Assembly (NCBI GenBank): GCA_963573305.1
Contig: OY754329.1
Span: forward strand, 79,880,576 to 79,944,575
From: Pyrrhosoma nymphula
Lineage: Eukaryota; Arthropoda; Insecta; Odonata; Coenagrionidae
Direction: 5' to 3'
Length of the DNA stretch: 64,000 bases
Numbering within the stretch: position 1 is the stretch's first letter; each line of letters starts with the position of its first letter. Both the position numbers and the translations under genes were made by a program. The notes under the pieces were generated by a model that had not been told where the DNA came from, did no database searches, and saw only the letters and a program-made list of their open reading frames with translations. Positions 36,063 through 45,722 of the stretch are shown piece by piece.

Positions 36063-36405
36063 CCTTTTACACTGGTACACCATACCCCCCACAGTACACA
36101 AGATTCTTATTCACGGTGGTGACATCATTAAAGCTTTGCCCCTCCCTATAGGTATGATATCTAAAGATGAGCAGGAAGTACGGCACAAAGACTGCAAATA
36201 TATTAGGACATTTAACACCCGGAAAATATCTCGAAGATACTGTAATGAGGATTTGCTGCATCTGTGCCTAATATCCTCCGACCCTGTAAGTACATCCTTA
36301 CGTGAGCTTCCGGTAAAGGAAGTAGGTGTGATTAATAGATCTGTAGTAGACTCACTCAAGCAATCAAATATTTACCTATCAGAGCAGGAATTCAATTGGG
36401 ATTAA
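36034..36405 (+). CDS. Coding-like ORF, possible tail of a multi-copy insect protein
   Basis: A 123-codon frame. From about 36070 it has a low-stop, protein-like composition: WYTIPPTVHKILIHGGDIIK, LPIGMISKDEQEVRHKDCKY, TRKISRRYCNEDLLHLCLIS, SSDP. From memory this resembles the C-terminal end of a repeated, unnamed insect protein linked to mobile elements ('VHK-x-LIHG ... LPIGQLSEEAQE ... RK-x-SR ... SSDP'), but I cannot name the family or its function. The first 12 codons overlap the piggyBac relic on the opposite strand and are probably not part of it. It ends at a TAA (36403-36405). It is likely the 3' end of a truncated element; it might be functional only if upstream exons exist. Confidence 0.4.
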   Translation: MIYYQQQNNCLLHWYTIPPTVHKILIHGGDIIKALPLPIGMISKDEQEVRHKDCKYIRTFNTRKISRRYCNEDLLHLCLISSDPVSTSLRELPVKEVGVINRSVVDSLKQSNIYLSEQEFNWD

Positions 36406-36456
36406 AGGGATGCTGAATTTTGAATTGGTTAAACATGTTTCAAGAAAAACATAGAA

Positions 36457-36681
36457 TATTAAATGAATGGAAAACTTTGTTAACAACCTTGGTTCTATTC
36501 CACCAATTTATTCTCCGGTACAACTAGTTTCGACGCAGCGGCGTCATCTTCAGGTCTGAAGATGACGCCGCTGCGTCGAAACTAGTTGTACCGGAGAATA
36601 AATTGGTGGAATAGAACAAAGTTTTCCTTTCATTTAATATATAATGAACTTCCACAAAGTTGAGCCTGAGACGATGGAGAT
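36457..36681. mobile_element. Palindromic short element with 13-bp target duplication
   Basis: A 225-bp insert lies between direct repeats GAAAAACATAGAA (36444-36456 and 36682-36694). Its core is a perfect inverted repeat: 36493-36553 against 36556-36616, 61 bp per arm with a 2-bp centre. An outer pair (36459-36481 against about 36617-36639) extends it, with an 11-13 bp insertion in the left arm. Each arm carries CTGAAGAT-GACGC-CGCT-GCGTC-GAAAC, a 5-bp hairpin, followed by GTACCGGAGAATAAA. A tail of about 42 bp (ATAATGAACTTCC...CCTGAGA) follows. No coding capacity. Confidence 0.85.
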
Positions 36682-36699
36682 GAAAAACATAGAAATTCT

Positions 36700-37185
36700 G
36701 AATTTAAAATATGATGGAATATGGTAAAAGAAACTCTAATACAAAAGTACAGTAGCTTTTTAAAATTATTAGAAATACAATCGGCCATCAAGCAAGGAAG
36801 GCCTGGTAAGAGAGGATGAAAAAATTATGTATCGAGTTGAAAGACCGTCTCTCCCAGGGAAAGGTTGAAGCTACTAAGAGCACTGAAAGAATTTACTTCC
36901 TTTAATCAATGATTGAAAATGAAGAAAATTTACTTAGATCGCAATGATATATTATTATCTATCTATTATTTCAAAGTAGTTAATTGGTGTAAATAAAAAG
37001 ACATCAGAAAAAGGATAAAGATAATACAGCAAGACTGAATCACCAATGAAGGAGTTCAACGAAGAGTTGGAGAGAGAAGATAAAAACTCTGAAGAGAGAC
37101 AAACTTATTGAAAACATTTTGCGACCAATTAGCCCCTGAAAAATAGAAGTAAAAACGATGACAGGGAATGACCAAGGAAGATAAA
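36700..37185. other. AT-rich spacer
   Basis: GGAAGGCCTGGTAAGAGAGG near 36800 could be a decayed 'GRPGKRG' stretch of an RTE LINE, but the surroundings do not support it. Nothing else was recognised. Confidence 0.35.
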
Positions 37186-37189
37186 GGGT

Positions 37190-37720
37190 GTAATGTATGA
37201 ATGAATGATTTATTGATGCTCTGGGAAACCCATAAGAGCAAAAAAGAAAATATAAGTACAGAAAACATTCTGCTAAAAATACAATAATTATGAAATAGGC
37301 ATAGTATTCACACAAGAGCTAACAAAAGAAAGGTTCTAACAAAAATCAAATTAATCAACACAAAGATTTATACATTTCAAAACAATAAAGCTAGTGTTTT
37401 AAATATTCGTACAATTTCCTCTTAAAAGATTCCGGAGAGGAGGAGCATTTTATTGAGGGAGGTAATGAATTCCATAACTTGGATGCTATAATCGAGAATG
37501 AATTTAGGTATTGGTTGGTACGGGCTTGGGGTATGTGGAGAAGGTTTAGGTCTGCCCGAGTTCTTCTGACGGAAACAGTAGTTCTGAGGGTGAATAGGTT
37601 GTAGAGGTATTCAGGCATATGAGTATGAAAGAGGGAGAACAGAAAACACCCCAGGAAGTAGTTGCTTCGGGAGCCAAGAGGCAGCCACTTCAAGTCAGCG
37701 AAGTAATCAGACACATGGTC
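37190..37720 (-). pseudogene. LINE 3' end: RT C-terminus, 3' UTR and ATTC-type tail
   Basis: The 107-codon minus-strand frame (37714-37391) reads LKWLPLGSRSNYFLGCFLFS, then YLYNLFTLR, then ARTNQYLNSFSIIASKLWNS, then LPPSIKCSSSPESFKRKLYE. It is the C-terminal tail of a CR1/Jockey-group RT ('LKWLPL ... R-x-R-x-N-x-x-x-SF-x-x-x-x-x-x-WNSLP ... F-K-x-x-L'). About 180 bp of 3' UTR follows, with AATAAATCATTCATTCATAC at about 37193-37212, a tandem tetranucleotide 3' tail. The frame is open to its stop at 37391-37393, so this copy is less decayed than most. Confidence 0.75.
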
Positions 37721-39180
37721 ATCTCTGCGAAGATCGAATATAAATCAGGAAAGGAAATGTATCAGGAAAGTTGAGAAGAAAGTCACAGTGAAAACTTAAA
37801 TGGGAATGAAAGGGTAAGCTGAGAGGGGAGTGAAGCAGAGGTCCTCAGCAAACCAACCTTCGGATTGGGGACTGGTGATGATAAAACATTGCAATGCTAT
37901 TATTATAACGTAAAAAGTACTCATGGAAATGTAATCAGTTCATTTCTCAACCAACTCTGCCTCATAATAGCTCGACAATCGAATTCGGACTTTTGGCGGG
38001 CAAAACTGGTACTCTGACCCACTGTGGGCCATGTTATGAAATCCAGAACGGTTCCGAGGTTTCCGACAAGATCGTTTTGCCGGCCGAGGGTCAACGAAGT
38101 ACGCTCCGATGTCTGACAGAACCTACGGAGGCCCTGGTTTATGACTCCCACTGCGATCCAAGCCGGGGTTCCACGATCGATCCTGGATTAACTAGATTTG
38201 TCGATAGGTAGTGTATCTCACTAGGTGATTTACTTCCAGGATTGTAGGCGCAGACCAAAAAAGTCAGGAGTGCAATGGAGGGACAAACCAGAAAGTAAAA
38301 GAGCGCTATGGGTGGCGTAGTATGGAACATCACCGTTACATTATTAACCTTCTGAATTGGCTGCTAAATTTAGTATAATAAAAGCCAAAATATTTGTATA
38401 CTCATACAACTATCCTGTTCAACTGAAATTCTAAAGAGAATGTAACAAGACAAAACCATTTCCGTGGTTGTTTGAAACCACTGTAGTGCATATTACCACG
38501 TCAACAAAACCACTGACGCAGTTGCATTCGTATGGACAGAAAGTAAGTTATCTACTGAAGTATCTGGTGGTGAAGATTTCCGGATATAATTTCTAAATGC
38601 AGGCATATCTAAACGAGGGTATTACAATATTGAGTCAACAGAAGGAAATATTTCTCTGACAGACCACTGGATAACGTGATTCGTTCATACGTATATTAAT
38701 AGGGCAAGAGCAAACTATTCGCATGCAATGTTATAGGCCGGCCGACGCAGAAACAATTTCAGAAAATGGAGCAAAGAAAATGATGAACACAAGAAAACTG
38801 ATAGTGAAATAAGATTCAACGGAAAAATCGTACATCCGTTTGTGCAGCGAAGCATGTGTAATTTCAACAAAAGGAGCAAAGACATGACCATTGGATGTCT
38901 TCATTGTACTGCATGTTTGTATGTTCATTCATTCATTCAATAATGGTTTGAATTTGGAAGATCTGTAAGTATCTCTTAATAGCTAATTTCTTACAGCAAT
39001 TGTTAGACAACAGCTATTTAATTGAAGGAACCTGGTTTTCTCATTTTGACACTGACACATGGCTTTTTCTCCTAAGTAACACCTGTTAGCATTATATCGC
39101 ATATAATGCTAACGAGTGCTATTTTATTCCCAGACGCGCATTGCGTCACTTTTGTATAAACCTACTAGTGTTTTAGCATA
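37721..39180. other. No recognised gene
   Basis: The 72-codon plus frame at 37993-38211 overlaps 76- and 64-codon minus frames; none is recognisable. TTCATTCATTCA at 38926-38937 is a short tetranucleotide repeat that could be a lost LINE tail. Confidence 0.35.
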
Positions 39181-39187
39181 GCAGTAA

Positions 39188-39300
39188 GTGATTAACATTC
39201 ATGATCGCGGCGCATTACGCTCAGCCTGAGGAAGCCGAGGCAGTGTTCATCGGAAATATTTGCCGCGATTGTTTTTAACGCCTGAGATTCAGATGGTAGG
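39188..39300. repeat. Diverged palindromic element of the CTGA-GAAA type
   Basis: GATTAACATTCATGATCGCGGC (39190-39211) is an imperfect reverse complement of GCCGCGATTGTTTTTAAC (39263-39280). The centre holds GCCTGAGGAAGCCGAGGCAG, then TTCATCGGAAATA, a diverged version of the core seen at 36556. No flanking direct repeat was found. Confidence 0.45.
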
Positions 39301-40590
39301 TAGCTGGCGCACACTTGCATGACAGCTCGTCGGAGTACGATTCGTCCCGAAAGGCCGGACGAGAGCGCAGATCAACTTATGCCACTGGCGATCGCTGAAT
39401 TTGGTCCTTGAAAACGTTTTAAACTATCAAAAGCTATTTATTGCCATATTTTTCTAGTGCCGAAATAACATACAATCGGAACATGCTAAGAATATGCCAT
39501 GTGATATTGTTGGATAAATGCTCACCGCTTAAAATATATCATTGGATTTTTCATTTTTCGGCCCCAGGCAGAAGGGACGGAAGGGACTCATCTCCCGACG
39601 GTAAGCATTTAAACAATGAGTGAACCCAGGCCCAGTTGAAGCCGCTGTTTGTGTTTACAGAACCTCAACTAAATGCATACCGACTTACACTTACAAAAAA
39701 CTTTCCACAAAAGACAATGCGTGTTGTCATTAATGAGACGATGATTATCATAATTGTGATACAAGGTAAGGTCTCAAGAGAAGACAAAGTCATACATTAG
39801 GTGATCTCGTCCCCCGTACGTAAGACAATTTAAGACGAGCCTGAAGAACCCAACTTCCTCCCCCTATTCCCTTGCGACGTAATAACTGAATGGGCCATTA
39901 CTCATCCCGCTCACAAGCAAACAAATCAAGGTCACCGACCACCCCTATTCCCAAAAATATGATGCTACTTACCTCTTGTGTTCGTTTGCAGCGGCGCACT
40001 TACGAATTGATTACCAAATACTTTTACAGCTTCTGTTACCACCTGTAATAAAGTGGTTATGACCGTTAGCGAAAGGCAAACAATGCATTGTTTTTCAGTT
40101 TAGAGGTCCAATCGCGCATTCCTATGTTAATGTATTTTCCAGTACAGCAATAACTTATCACTACGTCAACAACTTCGTATTGAAACTTAACGTTGTAAAT
40201 AACATTTGCACTTCACCAACGTGAGGTAATTCCCAAAAAGGTTTTCCTAACTAAAGTTTAATTGTCCGAAGCAGGCTACACGAAATCTATTTCATTCGAT
40301 ATGTTGATCGTTCGTCGAAGCGATGGACGTCAAGTAGGATTTACATAGTCTCTTGAAGCGAAAAATTCTTCCCTCAAGGAAAATCTTTTCCTCGTCAAAA
40401 CAATAGCCTCACCTTGCCAACTTATCTAATGGCAAAACGACCTTCTTGGGAGGTGGGAGCCTTCAGCGCAAAACTCAGGACAGTAAGGAAAGCCTGACGA
40501 GGTGCGGCAATCAAAAATCCATTACTCCCTTTGTAATCAAGATAAAGTTACAATTCTTTCACGAAAAATAAATTTATAGTTTTATCCAAA
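39301..40590. other. AT-rich stretch without a recognisable gene
   Basis: Only frames of about 60 codons and no clear repeat. The frame at 39441-39623 has no recognisable domain. Confidence 0.4.
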
Positions 40591-40594
40591 TTTG

Positions 40595-40642
40595 CCTATG
40601 GCAGCGGTTCTCACGGTAGTATGTAGATTTAGATGTAGATGA
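40595..40642 (+). repeat. CR1/L2-like LINE 3' tail only
   Basis: GGCAGCGGTTCTCACGGTAG, then TATGTAGATTTAGATGTAGATG, is the 3' end of the LINE family also seen at 19.9, 22.1, 44.2, 52.0, 55.6 and 62.8 kb, with a short GTAGAT-type tandem tail. Coding sequence upstream is not recognisable. Confidence 0.55.
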
Positions 40643-40814
40643 CTACGTAACTTTTACATTAGCTTTCTATCATCTAAGAGTAATGGTGAAGCTTATTACA
40701 TCATAAATTGCGTAACCGTTACCAATGGGAGAACATATAAACTTCGGTTTTCATACCGAGAAAATATTTAACAAGATAATACAAAACCAGGTCTACGAGT
40801 GCTCACCGCATCGT

Positions 40815-40912
40815 GCTCAAGTAAGAATCGGAATTCCACGCTAAAATTACATAACTGGGATTTGAACCCGGGTCCTCGAAATGGGAATCATCATCCAAGT
40901 CATCCAGTCATT
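40815..40912 (-). mobile_element. tRNA-derived SINE
   Basis: On the minus strand CCGGGTTCAAATCCCAG is a good T arm/B box (40855-40871), and TGGATGACTTGG is A-box-like (about 40893-40904). The body block GCGTGGAATTCCGATTCTTA resembles the body of the SINE pair near 24.6-24.9 kb. Confidence 0.5.
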
Positions 40913-40914
40913 AA

Positions 40915-41235
40915 TCCAAGTATTGTTTTTTGCAGATCTCCACTCCACTCTCCTCTCGGCTAACTACTTCATTCCTAAGTAATACTTCATTTAGACGTCC
41001 ATCATGATTTTCCTGATGTATTCAATCCATGGTCTTCCTCAGTAAGTCTTTCCATTCGTTTCTTCTTCCAATATTGTTTTCATTAAGCTGTGGTGTCGCT
41101 AAATGTGTTCAATAAGTCTCTCATTATTCGCAGAGTTTTCATTATTATTTCTTTTCTTTCCAGCTCTAAGTAGGACTTCTTCGTTAGAGATCCTCTTTGT
41201 CCATTTGACATCAACCATCGGAATTGAAAGCTTTT
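40915..41235 (-). pseudogene. RTE-type LINE RT C-terminal relic
   Basis: Leftward: MVDVKWTKRISNEEVLLRAG, ENSANNERLIEHI, then after a stop and a frame change GRPWIEYIRKIMMDV, YYLGMK and LAERRVEWRSAKN. These follow the RTE order 'WTD-x-x-x-NEEVL-x-R ... IGH-x-x-R ... GRPR-x-x-YI-x-x-I ... Y-x-x-MKRLA-x-R-x-EWR'. The frame ends near 40915, next to the SINE. Frameshifts and several stops show it is dead. The 89-codon frames recorded on both strands here are partial or out of frame. Confidence 0.7.
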
Positions 41236-41286
41236 CCCAAAAAAATATTCCCACGCACGTTTACGTAGAGTCCAGTTGCGAATCTT

Positions 41287-41325
41287 TCGGTGCATTCCGC
41301 CAACGCGGTGCATTCCGCCAACGCA
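41287..41325 (+). repeat. Small tandem duplication
   Basis: The unit GGTGCATTCCGCCAACGC is repeated directly, followed by a third, partial unit (CAGTTCATGCGCGCCAACGC). It lies just upstream of the RTE relic. Confidence 0.6.
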
Positions 41326-41359
41326 GTTCATGCGCGCCAACGCCTTCGTCACGTTCGAA

Positions 41360-42050
41360 GTTAAACGAATAGCTGCCTCCGAGATGTTGAAGGGGAGCGT
41401 TTTTTTCTCGCATCACTCGAGTGTTTTTTTCTCTCCTTTTGTCCGACAGTCCACCCTGTTCTTTTTTCCTTGCTATCCCTCCCGTTCTCCTTCACCGGAG
41501 TAAAAAAATCCGGAATAAGGATCGAAGCGAACACCGGACTCCCGGAAACTCCGAGCCGGTGGAGGAAAGGGAAGGGGGTTTGGAGGGCGTAGGAGGGTAA
41601 GCAAGGAGGTATGGTGTGCGGTCTCCTAGGAAACGGATCTCGAAGCGAGCATTTAAAGGGACTGGGAGCGAAGAAACGTTCCTCTACACTCACACAAACG
41701 TCCACCCTCGGCTCCGAGATAGAATTCTAGCCATGCGACCAGTGTAGAGGGTTATGTGGAGATAAACGCGCCGGCAGGGGAATGAGGGTTGGCTTCGCAA
41801 GCTGCGACACGAGAGGAAATAGTCCAGTGGCAGATTTCGGTGTTTGGGGAGCCCCGGGCGTAAGAAGCAAAAAGAAGCCTACAGTATTTTATTTGATAAG
41901 TTTACCTTCACTATCACAAGATTTATTATTGAGCACAAATATTATCAAACCAAACTTTGGAAGACAAATCCAAGCAAACTAAATTATTGAAAGTCCTTTT
42001 TCACATAATTAGATGAAAAAACAAATTATCTTATAATAATAATCTTTCTA
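41360..42050. other. GC-rich then AT-rich stretch, no recognised gene
   Basis: The 114-codon minus frame at 41361-41705 is proline/serine/arginine-rich with no domain I recognise, and lies over a pyrimidine-biased patch. Overlapping plus frames are equally uninformative. Confidence 0.35.
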
Positions 42051-42057
42051 ATGCTCT

Positions 42058-42335
42058 TATGATTGGTTAACATGGCCAGTTACTTCCGCAAGTTTCCTCT
42101 GCAAGAATTTCCGGAGGATTTTGCTCTGACGGAAAATTTTTCACAAGTTAGTGCAGAGACAGTTTGGTTTCCATTTACACTGGTAGCAATACGCTTCTAA
42201 AAGGAACTTACCGAAACCTAGAAAAGTTATGCAAGCGGACTTTCAGAGCCGATTACACGTACAGTTTACGTCAAAATTCGCGTACTGCAAGTAACTTGAG
42301 TAATAAAGTTGCCAGAGTAAACTCACCTTAAAACT
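42058..42335. mobile_element. MITE family 2, copy A
   Basis: CCAGTTACTTCCGCAAGTTT, TTTTGCTCTGACGGAAAATT and CAAGCGGA run in the same order and spacing as at 45465-45722. The right end reads AAAGTTGCCAGAGTAAACTC, whose reverse complement resembles the left end of the other copy (GGTGAATTTACACTTGCAAG), so the unit has imperfect terminal inverted repeats. About 270 bp, non-coding. Confidence 0.6.
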
Positions 42336-43425
42336 TGTGTATGTACGCGTGTATTTATACATGTAAAATATATCTCGAAAACGGCTCAAAACTTTTTAGA
42401 AGATACCACACAGTGAGTGTTTTGGTTACGACAAATTCACTGGGCTGGGTCTGACTTGCTGGAAAATCCATTATAGTAACGAATATGGGACCGGAAAAGA
42501 GTTCCGGGTCAAATCAAGAAAAGCATAGTTATCAAAGTGAACTTAAAGGTAACGTACTTTTTCACGACTATAAATTATGAAACAATACATTAAAGACAGT
42601 GCAACTTAAGACTTTATTATTCCAGAAGGTTTAAATTTTATTTTTAAGCGTCCAATATTGACTTACTGAGCTATACATTATGAACGCTAAGATAAAACAC
42701 AATAGTTGGGTACTTCTACCACTTATTTCAAGATTAGCTCCGTGGTGACAACCGTTGATGTTTGTTTATTTACGGGAAAGGATCAGAAAGGACGGATTGG
42801 ACCAGCCAGAAAAGTGAGCGATTGTGCACTTACGACGTATATTGATGGATATTCCAATAATTAATATGCTTAGCTCGTCTGATTTTTTAAAGAAAAATTA
42901 CAATCCGAACAACGATCGGTCTCCGAGATGCTAATACTTGGGAAGAAAAACGTTTTCACTTTTGGTGTCCGAATGGTTGCCAGGTCGGCGTTGATTCGGT
43001 CACACACAGACAAGAGCTTGGCGCACAGAATTCACGAGGCATAGCACGTATTTACACACTCAGTTTTTCGACTGGAGGTTATTCATCACTAGCTCTAGTT
43101 CATGACGGGCAATAAAATGATGATTAAAACGCCATCGGGTGATATTTCAAGTAGTTGTTCACAAAGCAGTAATATAAATTATTATTTTCGCAAAAAATAA
43201 GGTTAAACCAGCAGAACATCACATAGAAACACATTGTAATTCTGTCAGCGATACCATTCCAAGACGTCACCCGTTCCCTTACGTCACTTGATTTTCGATG
43301 ACGAATTATTTTGACACCGTCAAGGTCTAAAATGTTTGAACATGAAACATTTCCTAATAACAACATTTTCGACGCCTATTTTCTCCTCGCATATTTAAAA
43401 ATATAAACTTCACGACAGTTAGTTG
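42336..43425. other. AT-rich stretch without a recognisable gene
   Basis: One 80-codon minus frame (43124-43366) without motifs. No repeat pattern seen. Confidence 0.4.
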
Positions 43426-43439
43426 TTCCATCATCTTAC

Positions 43440-44255
43440 CACAACAGCGTTAACTCGTGGTATCTTGAGTTGGGGTTCAAGCTTAACGCAAGTAAACTCA
43501 CTGCAGCACACTTTCTACGAAAGAAATCTACCAACGTCATCACCAACACCAACGTTGTATCTATTTAAGTGAGAGGGTTCAGATGAAGTCAAATACTTTG
43601 GTATCATATGGGCGTGGGGGATGAACATTTTGGGCTCTGCACTAAAGATACTAATTATACTTAACTACAGAAGTTGTGATATCCACTTATGTTTAATGTA
43701 TAACAATACATAACACGTATTTTAACGCTTAGGGCGTCATCATCAGGTATATCATAACTGATCATGATGCCCTGAACTTTGAAACACGTGTAAATTGCTA
43801 TACAATAAATGTAAGTTGACAGCTCAACTTCTGTACTTAAATTTAATTCCTGAAATACTGTTTCAACACGTAACGCCAGACACGGTCACATTTAAAGATA
43901 CTAACATAAAGAAGATTATCCGATGAAAATTACTTGAAAAATTCATATCAGTCAAGTTTCAGTTAGATAAGGGATATATAATTTTGACCCTGCGCTTCAT
44001 CTCTAGAGATGATAGACGTAAAAAAGAGATACCTATGTACTGCCGAACTGATATGTAAAACAATTCTTTCCACACTGCACAAGTGATTCTATTAAAACAG
44101 CATGACAATAGCATAAGACACATCATTAATATAGAATTCACTTCTGCCCTCACCCTCCTCCTTTTCCTTATTCCCTTCTCTTCAATGCCTTGTCTCTCTC
44201 CCTACGACACGCCTTCGCCACACGGCCCACATGGTAGTATGTAGATGTAGTTTTG
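43440..44255 (+). pseudogene. CR1/L2-like LINE relic interrupted by a palindromic insert
   Basis: The RT part reads WYLELGFKLNASKLTAAHFL (43458 onward), then DEVKYFGIIWAWGMNILGSA (about 43580-43645), matching the 'LGLKLN-x-SKT-x-A-x-HF' and 'EVKYLG' blocks. After the insert at 43655-43892 the LINE resumes; DRRKKEIPMYCRTDM and NNSFHTA near 44010-44080 correspond to the C-terminal 'KLREI-x-CRTDRYKNSFFPRT' block. The 3' end CACACGGCCCACATGGTAGT, then ATGTAGATGTAG, closes at about 44252. Several frame changes are present. Confidence 0.7.
43655..43892. mobile_element. Palindromic short element with 12-bp target duplication
   Basis: The 238-bp insert sits between direct repeats TAAAGATACTAA (43643-43654 and 43893-43904), inside a LINE. 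Arms 43661-43747 and about 43757-43840 are imperfect reverse complements, e.g. TAACTACAGAAGTTG against CAACTTCTGTACTTA. On the minus strand the left arm carries CTGATGAT-GACGC-CCTAA-GCGTT with a perfect stem (one G-T pair), followed by AAAAT. The right arm has CTGATCATGATGCCC and later GAAAC. An AATAAA lies at 43804-43809. A tail of about 50 bp ends the unit. Confidence 0.75.
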
Positions 44256-45460
44256 AAAATTAATTCACGTTCCCATTGAAGCAAATAGGTGAAGAAATGG
44301 GACTCTGTGGAGGTGCCTAAACGACTTGGAAGGGGATGAGCGGTAGAATTGCAAGCGGAGACACGGGAATAAATAATACACGGATCAGCACGGATTTTAC
44401 CTATAGACACGTTCACTACTGAATGTATTCACCCTTCGCTACTGAATGTAATCAAGGATTGGTCTTCCATGTGCCGCGGATATCCTGAAGTTTTCCAGCA
44501 CCAGTTATGAGCAGTATCCATCCAGGGGAATGGATTTTTTTTTAATCCTGCGATCCTTCGATGGAAAAATGGGTTAAATTATTACTGCCAGCCATCCCTG
44601 GAATGAATGTGATTCAGGAGGCGAATACATGTGATGTGCATTGGCGTCGAAAATTCACTAAGTGAACATAACGGGAATGAAAAGACTGGCTGTGCCGCGG
44701 GTTTCAGAGAGAGGAATGATCAACGCTGCAGGAGGGAAATTTTAATGGAAGTGCAAGGCTTAGGGGCCGAACGATAAATGGTGAAAACTTTTCTGAGGCA
44801 AGGTAAACACACAAATAAATACGCTATTAATGCTTAACTCTGAGGTGGAACACGAAGATACGATAGACATAGCACGGTTTTCTCACTTTAAGCTCCATGC
44901 AATTGTTTTCAAACGAAACACCGAAAACTAATGTAATTAACCGTTCCTTTCACTGTTTCTAATGAACAAATGAAGTCATTATCATAAAAATGTATACAGG
45001 TAAATAAGGAAGAATAGTTTTTCATTTTTTCTAATTTAAAGCCTCTTCACCCAAATGTCAAAGATTAGCGCAAATTTATAACAGAAATAAATGCACGCTT
45101 TTTCGAATTTTCCTTTTGGAAAAGAGCACTTAATCCTTTGCTAAGATATTAGCCCAATATAGTGTGTGATACTTGACAATTTGTCTAACGTTCCACTAAG
45201 ATGACAGGCTCACGAAATTTCAATGGTAGAGCTGGAAATTCATCTCAATTAATCAACGGCTCTTATTTTTACCAAGCTCTACAAACCAGAAAGTTGTATT
45301 GTGAGCAATGATTTTTAAGATGGCATCCAAGGAGGTAATCTCAGGATCCAGCGGTCCGTTGTCAAACGCATCATTCGCCAATTAATCTTGCTGAACAAAA
45401 CGGTTATGAATTAAAATCAGTTATCGGCGCTTTAATTCTTAGCAGGCAAATCAAAAATGT
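44256..45460. other. AT-rich stretch without a recognisable gene
   Basis: ACTGAATGTA occurs twice at 44420 and 44441 as a short imperfect duplication. No open frame or transposon sequence was recognised. Confidence 0.4.
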
Positions 45461-45464
45461 CAAA

Positions 45465-45722
45465 GGGTGAATTTACACTTGCAAGTTACTTCCGCAAGTT
45501 TCTTCTGTATGAGCTTGCGGGGGATTTTACTCTGACGAAAAAAAATCTCACAAGTTAGGGGAGAGCCAGTTTGGTTGTTGTTTGCACTAGCCAATATACT
45601 TCTTTAAGAGACTTGCCGAAACCTCTAAGCATTCTGCAAGCGGATTAGATTACACCGGCAAGTTACTAAAACTCGTTTTCTACAAGTGAATTGCGCAATA
45701 ACCTTCCTAGTGTACACCTAAT
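45465..45722. mobile_element. MITE family 2, copy B
   Basis: GGTGAATTTACACTTGCAAG at the left and GTACACCTAATTT at the right are imperfectly inverted. The interior shares GTTACTTCCGCAAGTTTCTT, TTTTACTCTGACG, CACAAGTTAG, CAGTTTGGTT, CTTGCCGAAACCT and CAAGCGGA with copy A at 42.1 kb. Both copies are in the same orientation, 3.4 kb apart. Confidence 0.65.

Noticed and set aside
36493..36616. CRISPR-like or transcription-terminator hairpin
   Set aside because: The context is eukaryotic and transposon-rich; the palindrome is part of an insert with target duplications.
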